This document shows positions 9,885 to 22,018 of a DNA stretch of 64,000 bases, in pieces. Numbering within the stretch: position 1 is the first letter of the stretch; the number at the start of each line of letters is the position of its first letter. The translations under genes and the position numbers were made by a program. Below the pieces are notes generated by a model. That model was not told the origin of the DNA. It saw nothing but the letters and a program-made list of their open reading frames with translations, and did no database searches. This DNA comes from Cladorhizidae sp. MBARI D1340-BT2 (Eukaryota > Porifera > Demospongiae > Poecilosclerida > Cladorhizidae), in assembly GCA_028752905.1 (NCBI GenBank), contig JAQNBH010000007.1:19202065-19266064 (forward strand), in the 5' to 3' direction.

Positions 9885-10085
9885 TACGCGCAAAACGCGG
9901 GTATCACAAAGATACTAGTAGCACAAGAACTACTGTGATAATAAAACAGAAATATGCACTATCCCGCAGGACTAGATACAGATATTTAACAGATACCAGT
10001 AGCACAAGAACTACTGAAATGATAATGAACAGAAATATGCAGTATCCCGCAGGACTAATATACACTCAGGCGGCTACGCGCGAAC
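9885..10085 (-). repeat. imperfect direct repeats in the element B leader
   Basis: Two copies of about 65 bp (near 9910-9974 and 9990-10056) share AGTAGCACAAGAACTACTG and TATCCCGCAGGACTA. CGC-rich words (CTACGCGC, ACGCGG) flank both. They lie in the 5' untranslated leader, between primer site and start codon, where packaging or regulatory signals would sit; a role is only inferred. Confidence 0.6.
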
Positions 10086-10458
10086 GCGGCTAGCACAAAC
10101 AAGAAAAGAATATGTAAATTTCCCGAAGGAATAAATCAATAGAATAATTTTATTACGTCCAACTTGCGTAATTTCTCGTCTAGTCTACGCAATTTCCTTT
10201 CTACGTGACTCAATCTTCTTTCCAGGGCTTCCTCTCCTTGGGAAGTCCTGCCAAATCACTGGACTTCTTGCCTCCCAGCAGATCCAATTTCCTCTCGAAC
10301 GGATGTCTGTTTGCAAGTGACCACTTCCGGATCTCCAGTCTCTGAATTGAAGTACCTCCTGGTTACTTTCTTAGTTACCACTTCTCTGAAGGTACAACTC
10401 ATACACAAGTAACAATAAAACAATATTTGTTACTTCTCTCTGGATCTCACTCTTTGAG

Positions 10459-10476
10459 ATCCCACCGCTGCCACCA
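10459..10476 (-). other. primer-binding site, tRNA-Leu type
   Basis: The plus strand reads ATCCCACCGCTGCCACCA, which has the form of a tRNA-Leu 3' end including CCA. The minus-strand transcript is complementary to it, one base from the 5' LTR. This fixes the element's orientation and primer. Confidence 0.85.
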
Positions 10477-10477
10477 A

Positions 10478-11094
10478 TGTCGTCGTAAGCAACCTTCCTT
10501 GACACAGAGGTTCTAACTGTGCAAGCGATCCTTGCCACATACGCCGTCGTAAGTATTTGCCCCCAGTCAACCTACTGAGCCACACAATACAAACCAAACT
10601 CAGCCCTCCCTTCTGGAGCGACTGGATACCCAAGTAACAGATATTAGTTACTTAAATGAATAACAATATTTCAGGTATTCATAGTGAGATACAAACATCC
10701 AATAATTAAACAAGCTGATAGAATACCAGTGTCTCTGAGTATTCCTATCTTAAAGTAGCAGTAGTTCAATGGAGTTCAGGTTCGCAGTATCTAATCTTAG
10801 CTAGCACACATCATTCCTTTTATACTAACAGAAAAACATCATATCACTAAATATTCTATCTCCTAAAATGACCCTATATGGTCTTGTCCGAGAGCTGCTC
10901 TGATGTGAAGTCATCAGATATACGGTAGTTAGTCGGTTTAGTTGGTTGTGATGTTGACCCAACAATATCTGCTGAGCTCGTATCTTCCCCTGTTTGATCT
11001 GGGCTATACCTAGGTTCTCTGTCTCTCTTGCTCATGTTGTTCAGGGGTGAGTGCAAAGGTGTGTTCTCAGTCAGGGTGGTCGATTTCCCTGACA
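10478..11094 (-). repeat. 5' LTR of element B
   Basis: 617 bp, TG...CA ends, nearly identical to 4880-5496. The copy of the ORF tail seen at 10874-11094 is the LTR duplicate of the polyprotein C-terminus, not a separate gene. Confidence 0.95.
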
Positions 11095-11354
11095 GCCACC
11101 ACAAGGTAGAAAACCCAGTTGAACCTTATAATTATATAGATTATGTGTAAAAAAAAGTGGAATGAGACATACCATATGACCATTGCTATCACATATCACA
11201 AGTTGAACCTTAGATATATATATATATATAGAATATATATGTGTGTAAAAAAAGTTGAATGGGACATACCATAATTATGGTCATTGCTTATCATATATCA
11301 CAACTTGTATATATAAACTGGAATAAAATTTCTATGACCTACAGAAGTGTGCTA

Positions 11355-12638
11355 CTAAATCACAGTCTTGGCCATCTCCTTGAGTGACTGCATGGAGAGG
11401 CCTTGTGGCAAGCTCTGACTGCTTAGCCACATTTCTGCCTTGAGAGCCACCAGCTCCCACTCGTCCTTCTGCTGAGCATAGCGACTTTCAAGGCAAACCA
11501 ACCCAATAATGGTGGCCCAAACTTCTTCAGGCAAATTGGCTGGGCGCTTTGTTTTAGCTTCTGTCTTCTTCTGCAAGAACTTGTCACAAAGATCTCCTAG
11601 CAACCAATGCCCATTGGCTTGCTGAAGTGAAATAAGAGCTGTCAGATCACACTGAGCCTCTCCTCCTGTACTTGTCTGCCTCGGTTGAGCCATAAAATCT
11701 GACATGCTGTCAGATTGAATTTGAGAGGATGCACCTTCAAGGGATGCAAATTTTTTACTTGTTGGGGGTCCTTGTGATCCAAAGGTTGGAGGTGGACATG
11801 ATGGCATGCCACCTGGTGGAGGTGGAAATGATGCCATGGCACCTGGTGGAGGTGGAGGTGATCGCCCAAAAGCAGATTGTGGAGCTGAAAATGACATGTA
11901 ATTTGAGGAGGTAATTTTATGTGAGTAAGCAGGAGCTGGTGCAGAAGTCCATCCTCCTCCTCCCCATCCTCCTCCTCCTCCTCCTCCTCCCCCCAATCCT
12001 CCTCCTCCTCCCCCTCCTCCTCCCCCTCCTCCACCTCCTCCTCCCCATCCTCCTCCTCCAAAGCCCAAATTGCCAAAAACTGGCATCCCTTGCTGAGCCA
12101 TAGTTGCAGTGACATCAAACAAGGTTATGGCACCCTCTATGGGCTGGTTTTGCTCCACATCTACTGCCACAAAGGCTGTGTGCTCGGAGATCACGCCCGA
12201 CTCGATGCTGAGATTGGTGCATTCCTTCTGCCTCTCATGGGTAAGCGAAGTGGAGCTCCACCCCTTCCCAGCTGCCCAGTCACCGAGGAGAGACTTGGCT
12301 GCGAGCTGGTGGACTACGGGCATGTCAAATCCAGTGGATGATTCCAGTTGATCTTCGCCCTTTATTGGAGGGGCAGGAATATCAAAGGAAACTGTGTGTG
12401 TAATGGATTTGCCAGATATCTGACCCTTGAGCGATGCAGTTCCCTGGACTCCTGATTGAAGTGGGTCGTCTGAAGCAGCCTTGCTCTTGAGAATGCCGTA
12501 GATGACAATTTTATCTCCATTGAAGATGGTAGGGATGTTGCTGGGTGCTTGGAATGCTTCAAAGCCTGAGGGGAGGTTGAAGTTGACTTCCAGTTCAGTC
12601 ACAGATGGCTGCAGTGCTCGTTTCAAACTGCCAATAAC
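11355..12638 (-). CDS. VWA5A-like gene, exon 3 (C-terminal half)
   Basis: The last exon of the minus-strand gene, 427 codons plus stop, phase 0 at an acceptor reading CTCAG|GTT at 12639/12638. It encodes the part after the vWA domain: a beta-rich region running to the conserved LAAKSLL and SLESGVI-type motifs of VWA5A/PARP4 proteins (here LSIESGVISEHTAFVAV), a low-complexity linker, and a conserved C-terminal helical region around LISLQQANGHW and EVWATIIGLVCLE. The linker holds a long run of glycines (minus-strand GGA/GGG codons, about 11947-12062) followed by Pro-rich PPPPPG repeats. The inverted paralogue at 45078-46149 lacks these and has an acidic linker instead. The reading frame is intact here. 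Confidence 0.85.
   Translation of the reverse strand, partial: VIGSLKRALQPSVTELEVNFNLPSGFEAFQAPSNIPTIFNGDKIVIYGILKSKAASDDPLQSGVQGTASLKGQISGKSITHTVSFDIPAPPIKGEDQLESSTGFDMPVVHQLAAKSLLGDWAAGKGWSSTSLTHERQKECTNLSIESGVISEHTAFVAVDVEQNQPIEGAITLFDVTATMAQQGMPVFGNLGFGGGGWGGGGGGGGGGGGGGGGLGGGGGGGGGWGGGGWTSAPAPAYSHKITSSNYMSFSAPQSAFGRSPPPPPGAMASFPPPPGGMPSCPPPTFGSQGPPTSKKFASLEGASSQIQSDSMSDFMAQPRQTSTGGEAQCDLTALISLQQANGHWLLGDLCDKFLQKKTEAKTKRPANLPEEVWATIIGLVCLESRYAQQKDEWELVALKAEMWLSSQSLPQGLSMQSLKEMAKTVI
11947..12062 (-). repeat. coding poly-Gly tract (GGN repeats)
   Basis: The plus strand is almost pure CCTCCT; on the coding strand it gives over 30 glycines broken by W and L. It is in frame and inside exon 3. 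Such a tract is prone to length change and may be variable between individuals. Confidence 0.85.
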
Positions 12639-13761
12639 CTGAGGTGCACAGAGAAAGGGTTAAAGTTGTCACATGAAACTAGAGATTTGGACGACTAATT
12701 TCTACAGTAAGAATGTTTTGAATATCAGTATTCCTGCGAGGGAAGGAAGTTGATATTCAGTGCCCACTCTTTCCATACAAGTAAATAAAAGTTTTGAAAA
12801 ACCTCGCTCGAGGGAAATTTAAGAGGTCATCATTACATAATCAGGATCTCACACGAGGGGTGGGAGGAGATATCCACCTATCGTAATCTTCTAAATCATC
12901 GCAGGAATCTTGGGATACGCTATGAAAGGTTATCAACTAATGGACTGGGATTAGTTTTTGCCAGTGCATAACAGCTTGTAGCAATTATATGAAAACCAAC
13001 CAACCAACACATCTAAGACTTTAAAGTCGTAGAAGTGCAGATGTACATACATGATCACAATTCTTAAAGAATTTTGAGGTATCCTGGAGGTGTCTAGTAA
13101 GGGTGACCGACTACACAACATCCGTCCTATAATCAGTGCTGAGCTACAGCTAGGGATTGGCTAGGGTATTCTAGGGTTAGAGCTGAAGCCTGGGATATTC
13201 CAGGGTTAGGGTATGCCAGGGAATTCTAGGGCTAGTTCCAGTATTCCAAGATCATGCTGTAGAGTTGGTCATCCTCATTAGGGACACCCCGAGACCATGT
13301 ATCCAAGACTTTGAAGGTCCTAGGAAAGATTGTGACAGTACTGGACATCCCTCCAAAAACTGTGCTTGTAGTGACTGGGATTAGTTATTGCCAGTGCTTG
13401 TAGCAATTTCATGAAAACCAACAAACCAACACATCTAAGATTTTAAAGTCGTAGAAGTGCAGATGTACATACAACTGTGCTTGTAGTGACTCGGGAGCAA
13501 AAATAATACAAGAACATTTTTTAATAAAAAAAAAATTAGACGACACTTCAAGGAAACGAGCCGTCTTTAGACCACAACCATTTAGACAATCCTTTACCAT
13601 AGAAACCATTTACATCAATATTTTTAAAGAAGTATGATATTAGTGAACATAATTTTAAATGGTAAAGAGTCATCTGGTTGTGGTCTACATGGTGGGTGTA
13701 GTTCCATATATTTTTGTTTCCATTTTGTTTGTCTGTTTTGTTGTTGTTTCCAGTCAGTTTC
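12639..13761 (-). other. intron 2 of VWA5A-like gene, 3' part before the satellite
   Basis: Intronic. The 60 bases next to exon 3 match the same position of the inverted paralogue (about 45020-45077). At 13566-13600 and 13658-13690 there is an imperfect inverted repeat of the foldback family seen at 35466-35690, ending just before the 39-bp array. Confidence 0.7.
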
Positions 13762-16700
13762 TTGTTGTACAGTATAGTTTGTCAGTACACTGCATATACT
13801 AGTGTTGTACAGTATAGTAGTCAGTACACTGCATATACTAGTGTTGTACAGTATAGAAGTCAGCACACTGCATATACTAGTGTTGTACAGTATAGTAGTC
13901 AGCACACTGCATATACTAGTGTTGTACAGTATAGTAGTCAGCACACTGCATATACTAGTGTTGTACAGTATAGTAGTCAGTACACTGCATATACTAGTGT
14001 TGTACAGTATAGTAGTCAGCACACTGCATATACTAGTGTTGTACAGTATAGTAGTCAGCACACTGCATATACTAGTGTTGTACAGTATAGTAGTCAGCAC
14101 ACTGCATATACTAGTGTTGTACAGTATAGAAGTCAGTACACTGCATATACTAGTGTTGTACAGTATAGTAGTCAGCACACTGCATATACTAGTGTTGTAC
14201 AGTATAGAAGTCAGCACACTGCATATACTAGTGTTGTACAGTATAGTAGTCAGCACACTGCATATACTAGTGTTGTACAGTATAGTAGTCAGCACACTGC
14301 ATATACTAGTGTTGTACAGTATAGTAGTCAGCACACTGCATATACTAGTGTTGTACAGTATAGTAGTCAGCACACTGCATATACTAGTGTTGTACAGTAT
14401 AGTAGTCAGTACACTGCATATACTAGTGTTGTACAGTATAGAAGTCAGTACACTGCATATACTAGTGTTGTACGGTATAGTAGTCAGTACACTGCATATA
14501 CTAGTGTTGTACAGTATAGTAGTCAGCACACTGCATATACTAGTGTTGTACAGTAGTCAGCACACTGCATATACTAGTGTTGTACAGTATAGAAGTCAGC
14601 ACACTGCATATACTAGTGTTGTACAGTATAGAAGTCAGTACACTGCATATACTAGTGTTGTACAGTATAGTAGTCAGCACACTGCATATATTAGTGTTGT
14701 ACAGTATAGTAGTCAGCACACTGCATATACTAGTGTTGTACAGTATAGTAGTCAGCACACTGCATATACTAGTGTTGTACAGTATAGAAGTCAGTACACT
14801 GCATATACTAGTGTTGTACAGTATAGTAGTCAGCACACTGCATATACTAGTGTTGTACAGTATAGAAGTCAGTACACTGCATATACTAGTGTTGTACAGT
14901 ATGGTAGTCAGCACACTGCATATACTAGTGTTGTACAGTATAGAAGTCAGCACACTGCATATACTAGTGTTGTACAGTATAGAAGTCAGCACACTGCATA
15001 TACTAGTGTTGTACAGTATAGTAGTCAGCACACTGCATATACTAGTGTTGTACAGTATAGAAGTCAGCACACTGCATATACTAGTGTTGTACAGTATAGT
15101 AGTCAGCACACTGCATATACTAGTGTTGTACAGTATAGAAGTCAGCACACTGCATATACTAGTGTTGTACAGTATAGTAGTCAGTACACTGCATATACTA
15201 TAGTAGTCAGCACACTGCATATACTAGTGTTGTACAGTATAGTAGTCAGCACACTGCATATACTAGTGTTGTACAGTATAGTAGTCAGTACACTGCATAT
15301 ACTAGTGTTGTACAGTATAGAAGTCAGCACACTGCATATACTAGTGTTGTACAGTATAGAAGTCAGCACACTGCATATACTAGTGTTGTACAGTATAGTA
15401 GTCAGTACACTGCATATACTAGTGTTGTACAGTATAGAAGTCAGCACACTGCATATACTAGTGTTGTACAGTATAGTAGTCAGTACACTGCATATACTAG
15501 TGTTGTACAGTATAGTAGTCAGCACACTGCATATACTAGTGTTGTACAGTATAGTAGTCAGCACACTGCATATACTAGTGTTGTACAGTATAGTAGTCAG
15601 CACACTGCATATACTAGTGTTGTACAGTATAGTAGTCAGTACACTGCATATACTAGTGTTGTACAGTATAGTAGTCAGCACACTGCATATACTAGTGTTG
15701 TACAGTATAGTAGTCAGCACACTGTATATACTAGTGATGTACAGTATAGTAGTCAGCACACTGCATATACTAGTGTTGTACAGTATAGAAGTCTGCACAC
15801 TGCATATACTAGTGTTGTACAGTATAGAAGTCAGCACACTGCATATACTAGTGTTGTACAGTATAGTAGTCAGCACACTGTATATACTAGTGATGTACAG
15901 TATAGTAGTCAGTACACTGCATATACTAGTGTTGTACAGTATAGTAGTCTGCACACTGCATATACTAGTGTTGTACAGTATAGAAGTCAGCACACTGCAT
16001 ATACTAGTGTTGTACAGTATAGTAGTCAGTACACTGCATATACTAGTGTTGTACAGTATAGTAGTCAGCACACTGCATATACTAGTGTTGTACAGTATAG
16101 TAGTCAGCACACTGCATATACTAGTGTTGTACAGTATAGAAGTCAGTACACTGCATATACTAGTGTTGTACAGTATAGTAGTCAGCACACTGCATATACT
16201 AGTGTTGTACAGTATAGTAGTCAGCACACTGCATATACTAGTGTTGTACAGTATAGTAGTCAGCACACTGCATATACTAGTGTTGTACAGTATAGTAGTC
16301 AGCACACTGCATATACTAGTGTTGTACAGTATAGTAGTCAGCACACTGCATATACTAGTGTTGTACAGTGTAGAAGTCAGCACACTGCATATACTAGTGT
16401 TGTACAGTATAGTAGTCAGCACACTGTATATACTAGTGTTGTACAGTATAGTAGTCAGCACACTGCATATACTAGTGTTGTACAGTATAGAAGTCAGTAC
16501 ACTGCATATACTAGTGTTGTACAGTATAGAAGTCAGCACACTGCATATACTAGTGTTGTACAGTATAGTAGTCAGCACACTGCATATACTAGTGTTGTAC
16601 AGTATAGTAGTCAGTACACTGCATATACTAGTGTTGTACAGTATAGAAGTCAGCACACTGCATATACTAGTGTTGTACAGTATAGAAGTCAGCACACTGC

Positions 16701-18750
16701 ATATACTAGTGTTGTACAGTATAGAAGTCAGCACACTGCATATACTAGTGTTGTACAGTATAGTAGTCAGCACACTGCATATACTAGTGTTGTACAGTAT
16801 AGTAGTCAGCACACTGCATATACTAGTGTTGTACAGTATAGAAGTCAGCACACTGCATATACTAGTGTTGTACAGTATAGAAGTCAGTACACTGCATATA
16901 CTAGTGTTGTACAGTATAGAAGTCAGTACACTGCATATACTAGTGTTGTACAGTATAGAAGTCAGCACACTGCATATACTAGTGTTGTACAGTATAGTAG
17001 TCAGCACACTGCATATACTAGTGTTGTACAGTATAGAAGTCAGCACACTGCATATACTAGTGTTGTACAGTATAGAAGTCAGTACACTGCATATACTAGT
17101 GTTGTACAGTATAGTAGTCAGCACACTGTATATACTAGTGTTGTACAGTATAGAAGTCAGTACACTGCATATACTAGTGTTGTACAGTATAGTAGTCAGC
17201 ACACTGCATATACTAGTGTTGTACAGTATAGAAGTCAGTACACTGCATATACTAGTGTTGTACAGTATAGTAGTCAGCACACTGCATATACTAGTGTTGT
17301 ACAGTATAGAAGTCAGCACACTGCATATACTAGTGTTGTACAGTATAGTAGTCAGCACACTGCATATACTAGTGTTGTACAGTATAGAAGTCAGCACACT
17401 GCATATACTAGTGTTGTACAGTATAGTAGTCAGTACACTGCATATACTAGTGTTGTACAGTATAGAAGTCAGCACACTGCATATACTAGTGTTGTACAGT
17501 ATAGAAGTCAGCACACTGCATATACTAGTGTTGTACAGTATAGTAGTCAGCACACTGCATATACTAGTGTTGTACAGTATAGAAGTCAGTACACTGCATA
17601 TACTAGTGTTGTACAGTATAGAAGTCAGCACACTGCATATACTAGTGTTGTACAGTATAGAAGTCAGTACACTGCATATACTAGTGTTGTACAGTATAGT
17701 AGTCAGCACACTGCATATACTAGTGTTGTACAGTATAGTAGTCAGCACACTGCATATACTAGTGTTGTACAGTATAGTAGTCAGCACACTGCATATACTA
17801 GTGTTGTACAGTATAGAAGTCAGCACACTGCATATACTAGTGTTGTACAGTATAGAAGTCAGCACACTACATATACTAGTGTTGTACAGTATAGAAGTCA
17901 GCACACTGCATATACTAGTGTTGTACAGTATAGAAGTCAGCACACTGCATATACTAGTGTTGTACAGTATAGAAGTCAGCACACTGCATATACTAGTGTT
18001 GTACAGTATAGAAGTCAGTACACTGCATATACTAGTGTTGTACAGTATAGTAGTCAGCACACTGCATATACTAGTGTTGTACAGTATAGAAGTCAGTACA
18101 CTGCATATACTAGTGTTGTACAGTATAGTAGTCAGCACACTGCATATACTAGTGTTGTACAGTATAGAAGTCAGCACACTGCATATACTAGTGTTGTACA
18201 GTATAGAAGTCAGTACACTGCATATACTAGTGTTGTACAGTATAGTAGTCAGCACACTGCATATACTAGTGTTGTACAGTATAGAAGTCAGCACACTGCA
18301 TATACTAGTGTTGTACAGTATAGTAGTCAGCACACTGCATATACTAGTGTTGTACAGTATAGTAGTCAGTACACTGCATATACTAGTGTTGTACAGTATA
18401 GTAGTCAGCACACTGCATATACTAGTGTTGTACAGTAGTCAGCACACTGCATATACTAGTGTTGTACAGTATAGAAGTCAGCACACTGCATATACTAGTG
18501 TTGTACAGTATAGAAGTCAGTACACTGCATATACTAGTGTTGTACAGTATAGTAGTCAGCACACTGCATATACTAGTGTTGTACTAGTGTTGTACAGTAT
18601 AGAAGTCAGCACACTGCATATACTAGTGTTGTACAGTATAGTTGTCAGCACACTGCATAGACTAGTGTTGTACAGTATAGAAGTCGGCATACTGCATATA
18701 CTAGTGTTGTACAGTGTAGAAGTCAGCACACTGCATATACTAGTGTTGTT
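13762..18750. repeat. 39-bp satellite array, about 125 copies
   Basis: A nearly 5-kb array of a 39-bp unit containing GTTGTACAGTATAG and CACTGCATATACTAG, inside intron 2 of the VWA5A-like gene. Copies are almost identical. Most variation is at two sites: A or T in TATAG(A/T)AGTC, and C or T in CAG(C/T)ACAC. A few copies carry internal deletions (near 14553, 15195, 18434) or other substitutions near the right edge (18640-18720). Because 39 is divisible by three, both strands give very long ORFs; these are not genes. Confidence 0.97.
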
Positions 18751-18767
18751 TTGCAATTGCACAGGAG

Positions 18768-19353
18768 AAATCCACAAGTCTAAGACAAAAGATTCTCAGT
18801 GAAACGACTGAGCTAGTCGGTCAGTTAGCTAGATGAATGGGTTGACCATCACCTATATATATCTTTACCAGTTCTGTCAATTGAGAAACAGGTTAATTAT
18901 GACAAAGGTATTAGTAAGATTGAGTCATCTGGTGCTATGGACATAAGTAGACGAGCTATGAGAGGGTAAGAAAAGAGGTAAATATATAGATGCATGGATA
19001 GGTACATAGATCCCTGAAGTTTTTATGGGGGAGGGGTCAGGTCTGCCGGTTTGGTGCCTTAAATCCACAAGTCTAAGACAAAAGATTCTCAGTGAAACGA
19101 CTGAGCTAGTCGGTCAGTTAGCTAGATGAATGGGTTGACCATCACCTATATATATCTTTACCAGTTCCGTCAATTGAGAAACAGGTTAATTATGACAAAG
19201 GTATTAGTAAGATTGAGTCATCTGGTGCTATGGACATAAGTAGACGAGCTATGAGAGGGTAAGAAAAGAGGTAAATATATAGATGCATGGATAGGTACAT
19301 AGATCCCTGAAGTTTTTATGGGGGAGGGGTCAGGTCTGCCGGTTTGGTGCCTT
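18768..19353. repeat. 293-bp tandem duplication
   Basis: Two adjacent copies (18768-19060 and 19061-19353) starting AAATCCACAAGTCTAAG. I see one difference (CCAGTTCTG versus CCAGTTCCG), so the duplication is recent. It directly follows the 39-bp array in the same intron. Confidence 0.92.
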
Positions 19354-21443
19354 AAAGATTCAAGGCTGGCTAGAAGTCTTATTTTAGTTGAAACAAACAT
19401 TTTACTCTAAGAAACTGCTAAGAAGCTACATGAATTTTAGCTGAGGTAAGAACTTTGTTTTGTATTTTAAAAAAACTTTTCTTTTAAAGTAAAGTTTCTG
19501 TTTGTTTTGGTCCATTTTTTTAATATTTCTGCTGTTTTTTGGGTCTGTTTCTCTGTTCTTCTTGTCATTTGGGTATTTAGACAGACCCCTGAATATGAAT
19601 AAGCAATCCATAGTCTTCTAGATAGCACGTGCAGCCAGGCTGGGCTGCTGTGTTCATCCTACGAGCATTTATAGTGTATAAATAAAATTAACCCCAATAT
19701 TAATTCGGTACAGAACCAGGACTAGATGAATAAATTTGGGACTGTCCCTCCAGATTCCGGATGATTGGCAACTATCATTACCTACCCAGCAGTGCAGCAG
19801 TGGAGTGCTTGACAGAGACTCATCTCACTTGACTGCCTGACCTTCGACTTACTTTATAGGTTTTATAAACATCTGCATAAATATTCACTGCATATTAAAA
19901 ATATGTCAAGTGTCAAGGAATCGTCCATACCATTGAAATGCAAATACCATAACTGACAGTTTGGCATAAGAATCAGCTCCATTGAGCAAGAAAACAAAAA
20001 GGATGCATCGCTAATTCATTTTATAGTAATGAAGTTAGCACTTCCTTTCTGGAGGGATTCAGAGTGGCTCCCAGTAAGCAAAGGTTCCTTAGTAGAAGAG
20101 CTTTCAGAAGCAGAGAGGCCGGGAAGAGACCCCCATGAAAGCACTGTTGTGATCTCAACAACCATTTTAACATGATTATTTTTCCTTTTTTCTCGCTCAC
20201 CACATCCAACAGGAATTAAATCTTCTGACTATTATAATTATGGTAATGCAGCAGTCTACTGGGGCATGTGCAGGTAGAAGAAAGTCCAAGTTTGCACCCA
20301 TTGATGCTTATAGCAGTCATTTTATTAATGCTCCATAGTGGTTCATCTTACTCAACCGATGGATGGATTGACTTACCCACTTCATTAATATTTACAGATG
20401 CAACTCCCCCTCCCTCCAGAGAATAAGCTTTCAAACTTTCACATCATTACACTGTAAAGTGAATCAGCTCCATTGAGGAAAGTAAAAATTAAAAAATCTA
20501 CGCATTACATCACTTCATGTCCACAACAAAAATTACAAGTAAAGAAATCATTTAGGAGGGACTCTTTTTCATGAGTGAAGGGTTCAGAGTGATTCCACAT
20601 AAGAATATGTGCCCTGCTCTGTAAATGGGCTTCCAGAAGTAGCAGTAAAGACCAGGGAGATCATCAGCATCCCCCCCCCCCCCTTCTTAATTTTGCTAGC
20701 TACCCTCATCAAACTGTAAGTAAAGTATTAGGACTACTTTATGTCAATACATGAGTCTACTGGGCATGTGCAGATCATTTATTTTTTGCACTTCGTGCAC
20801 ATGTTCATTCTTAATCATTTATTTTGTGAGCGATGCCTTAGAGCAGATGCTCAACAATCATTAGCACACTGTATAACGCCTTTACAGTACCAGGCTGAGC
20901 AACAGGTAATGGACGCCCCACCCACAAGCTCCCTATACGTGTAATAGTATCCTTCAAGTATAACCACCAAATCTCCAACCAGACATTTGTAAATTGAGAC
21001 AAAATTTGCATTCCCCATGCTTGTCCCATGCTTGTCACAAAACCATGAGAACAGTATCTCGAGTGAATGAGGTCCAAGACAATTTCTTCTACTTTCATCG
21101 GTTCAACCACTGATCATCAGAGATTGACACAATTGCTGCTACCCAATGAATCTCGGTGATGAATCCAAGGGGGAGGATCCTCAGAGTCGCATGATCTTCC
21201 CCTTACCTTGCTTAGTCATAGAAGAAGACTTAGGAACTCTTAATTGCAACATATTTTCAATTCCAATAACTTGTAAAATTTGAAGAGAAGATCATCCACT
21301 CAAGATCTATAACTCAAGATCTATAAGGCCAGAAAACTGTTGAGTGCTTCTAACCCGCCTTGGGACAGCAATTAAATGAAGGCTAGAGCATCTAAGATAG
21401 TATATTGAAGTTGATTAAACAAGAAATCATTTTTATTACTGAC
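19354..21443 (-). other. intron 2 of VWA5A-like gene, 5' part
   Basis: No coding signal. Two loosely similar blocks occur near 19970-20140 and 20460-20640, both starting AATCAGCTCCATTGAG. A C13-type run is at about 20671. Near 21385-21420 there is one arm of the foldback family found at 32384-32541. Confidence 0.6.
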
Positions 21444-21558
21444 CTTGGGCTGCATTCTTTCCCCTTCCTTGATAAACTCGGCAGTGCCACGCCCAGCTTT
21501 GGCCAGCCCGTTGACCAGTGCTGAGGATGCTCCTGACCCAATCCCGAATGTGAAGACC
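21444..21558 (-). CDS. VWA5A-like gene, exon 2
   Basis: 115 bp, bounded by acceptor TCTCTAG|GG and donor AAG|GTCAGT on the minus strand. It completes a split codon from exon 1 and then gives 38 codons that finish the vWA fold (VFTFGIGSGASS and GRGTAEFI motifs). Exon length and both splice sites are the same in the inverted paralogue (42531-42645), which supports the model. Confidence 0.88.
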
Positions 21559-22018
21559 CTAGAGAATGACGGAACAGCGTGAATGAATTTGATGGTGAGA
21601 TGTGTATTTTCTATTCATGCAATTATGTTGTTGGTAGACACTGTAATCAGAACATGAGTTTGACATGAGAGATGGCGGAACTACTAACTTTCTTGTGTCC
21701 CTTGTAATCTTGCAGGCATGGCCTGTGATACCAGTTTTCTGGGTCCCCTTTTGACCTCCTTAACTATGGTTGCTTGGTTTGGCTTCCATGTGGCAGGAAG
21801 CAGTAGTGTCCAGGAAATAGCTAGCACTACTATAGAGCTCTAGAGCACACAACTGCTATGCCTATTTTCCAAACATGCATCACTTTCTATTGTGAAACAT
21901 GTCTACAGTTTTTCACAATTGTGATTGTAGGTGGTAGGTGAACCACAATTCATTTTTTCATGACATATAAAATGGAGCTCGTCTGCTATATACCACATCA
22001 ATATTGTAACAGGCATAC

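Larger units (their letters stand above)
4880..11094 (-). mobile_element. complete Gmr1-like LTR retrotransposon B
   Basis: A 6215-bp minus-strand element with all structural marks. Its 617-bp LTRs (4880-5496 and 10478-11094) begin TG and end CA. Target duplication GCCAC lies at 4875-4879 and 11095-11099. There is a primer-binding site next to the 5' LTR and a polypurine tract next to the 3' LTR. I see one difference between the LTRs (G near 4938, A in the other copy), so insertion is very recent. The single ORF carries integrase before RT, the Ty1/copia-like order known from the Gmr1 group of Ty3/gypsy elements. No envelope ORF is present. It sits about 260 bp past the stop codon of the VWA5A-like gene and has the same orientation. 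Confidence 0.95.

Noticed and set aside
10874..11104. Separate 76-codon gene beside the VWA5A-like exon
   Set aside because: It is the LTR copy of the C-terminal tail of element B's polyprotein.
13802..18802. A 1666-codon ORF on the plus strand and 226-1076-codon ORFs on the minus strand
   Set aside because: All are translations of a 39-bp satellite whose period is divisible by three. Open frames appear on both strands and switch frame at small deletions.
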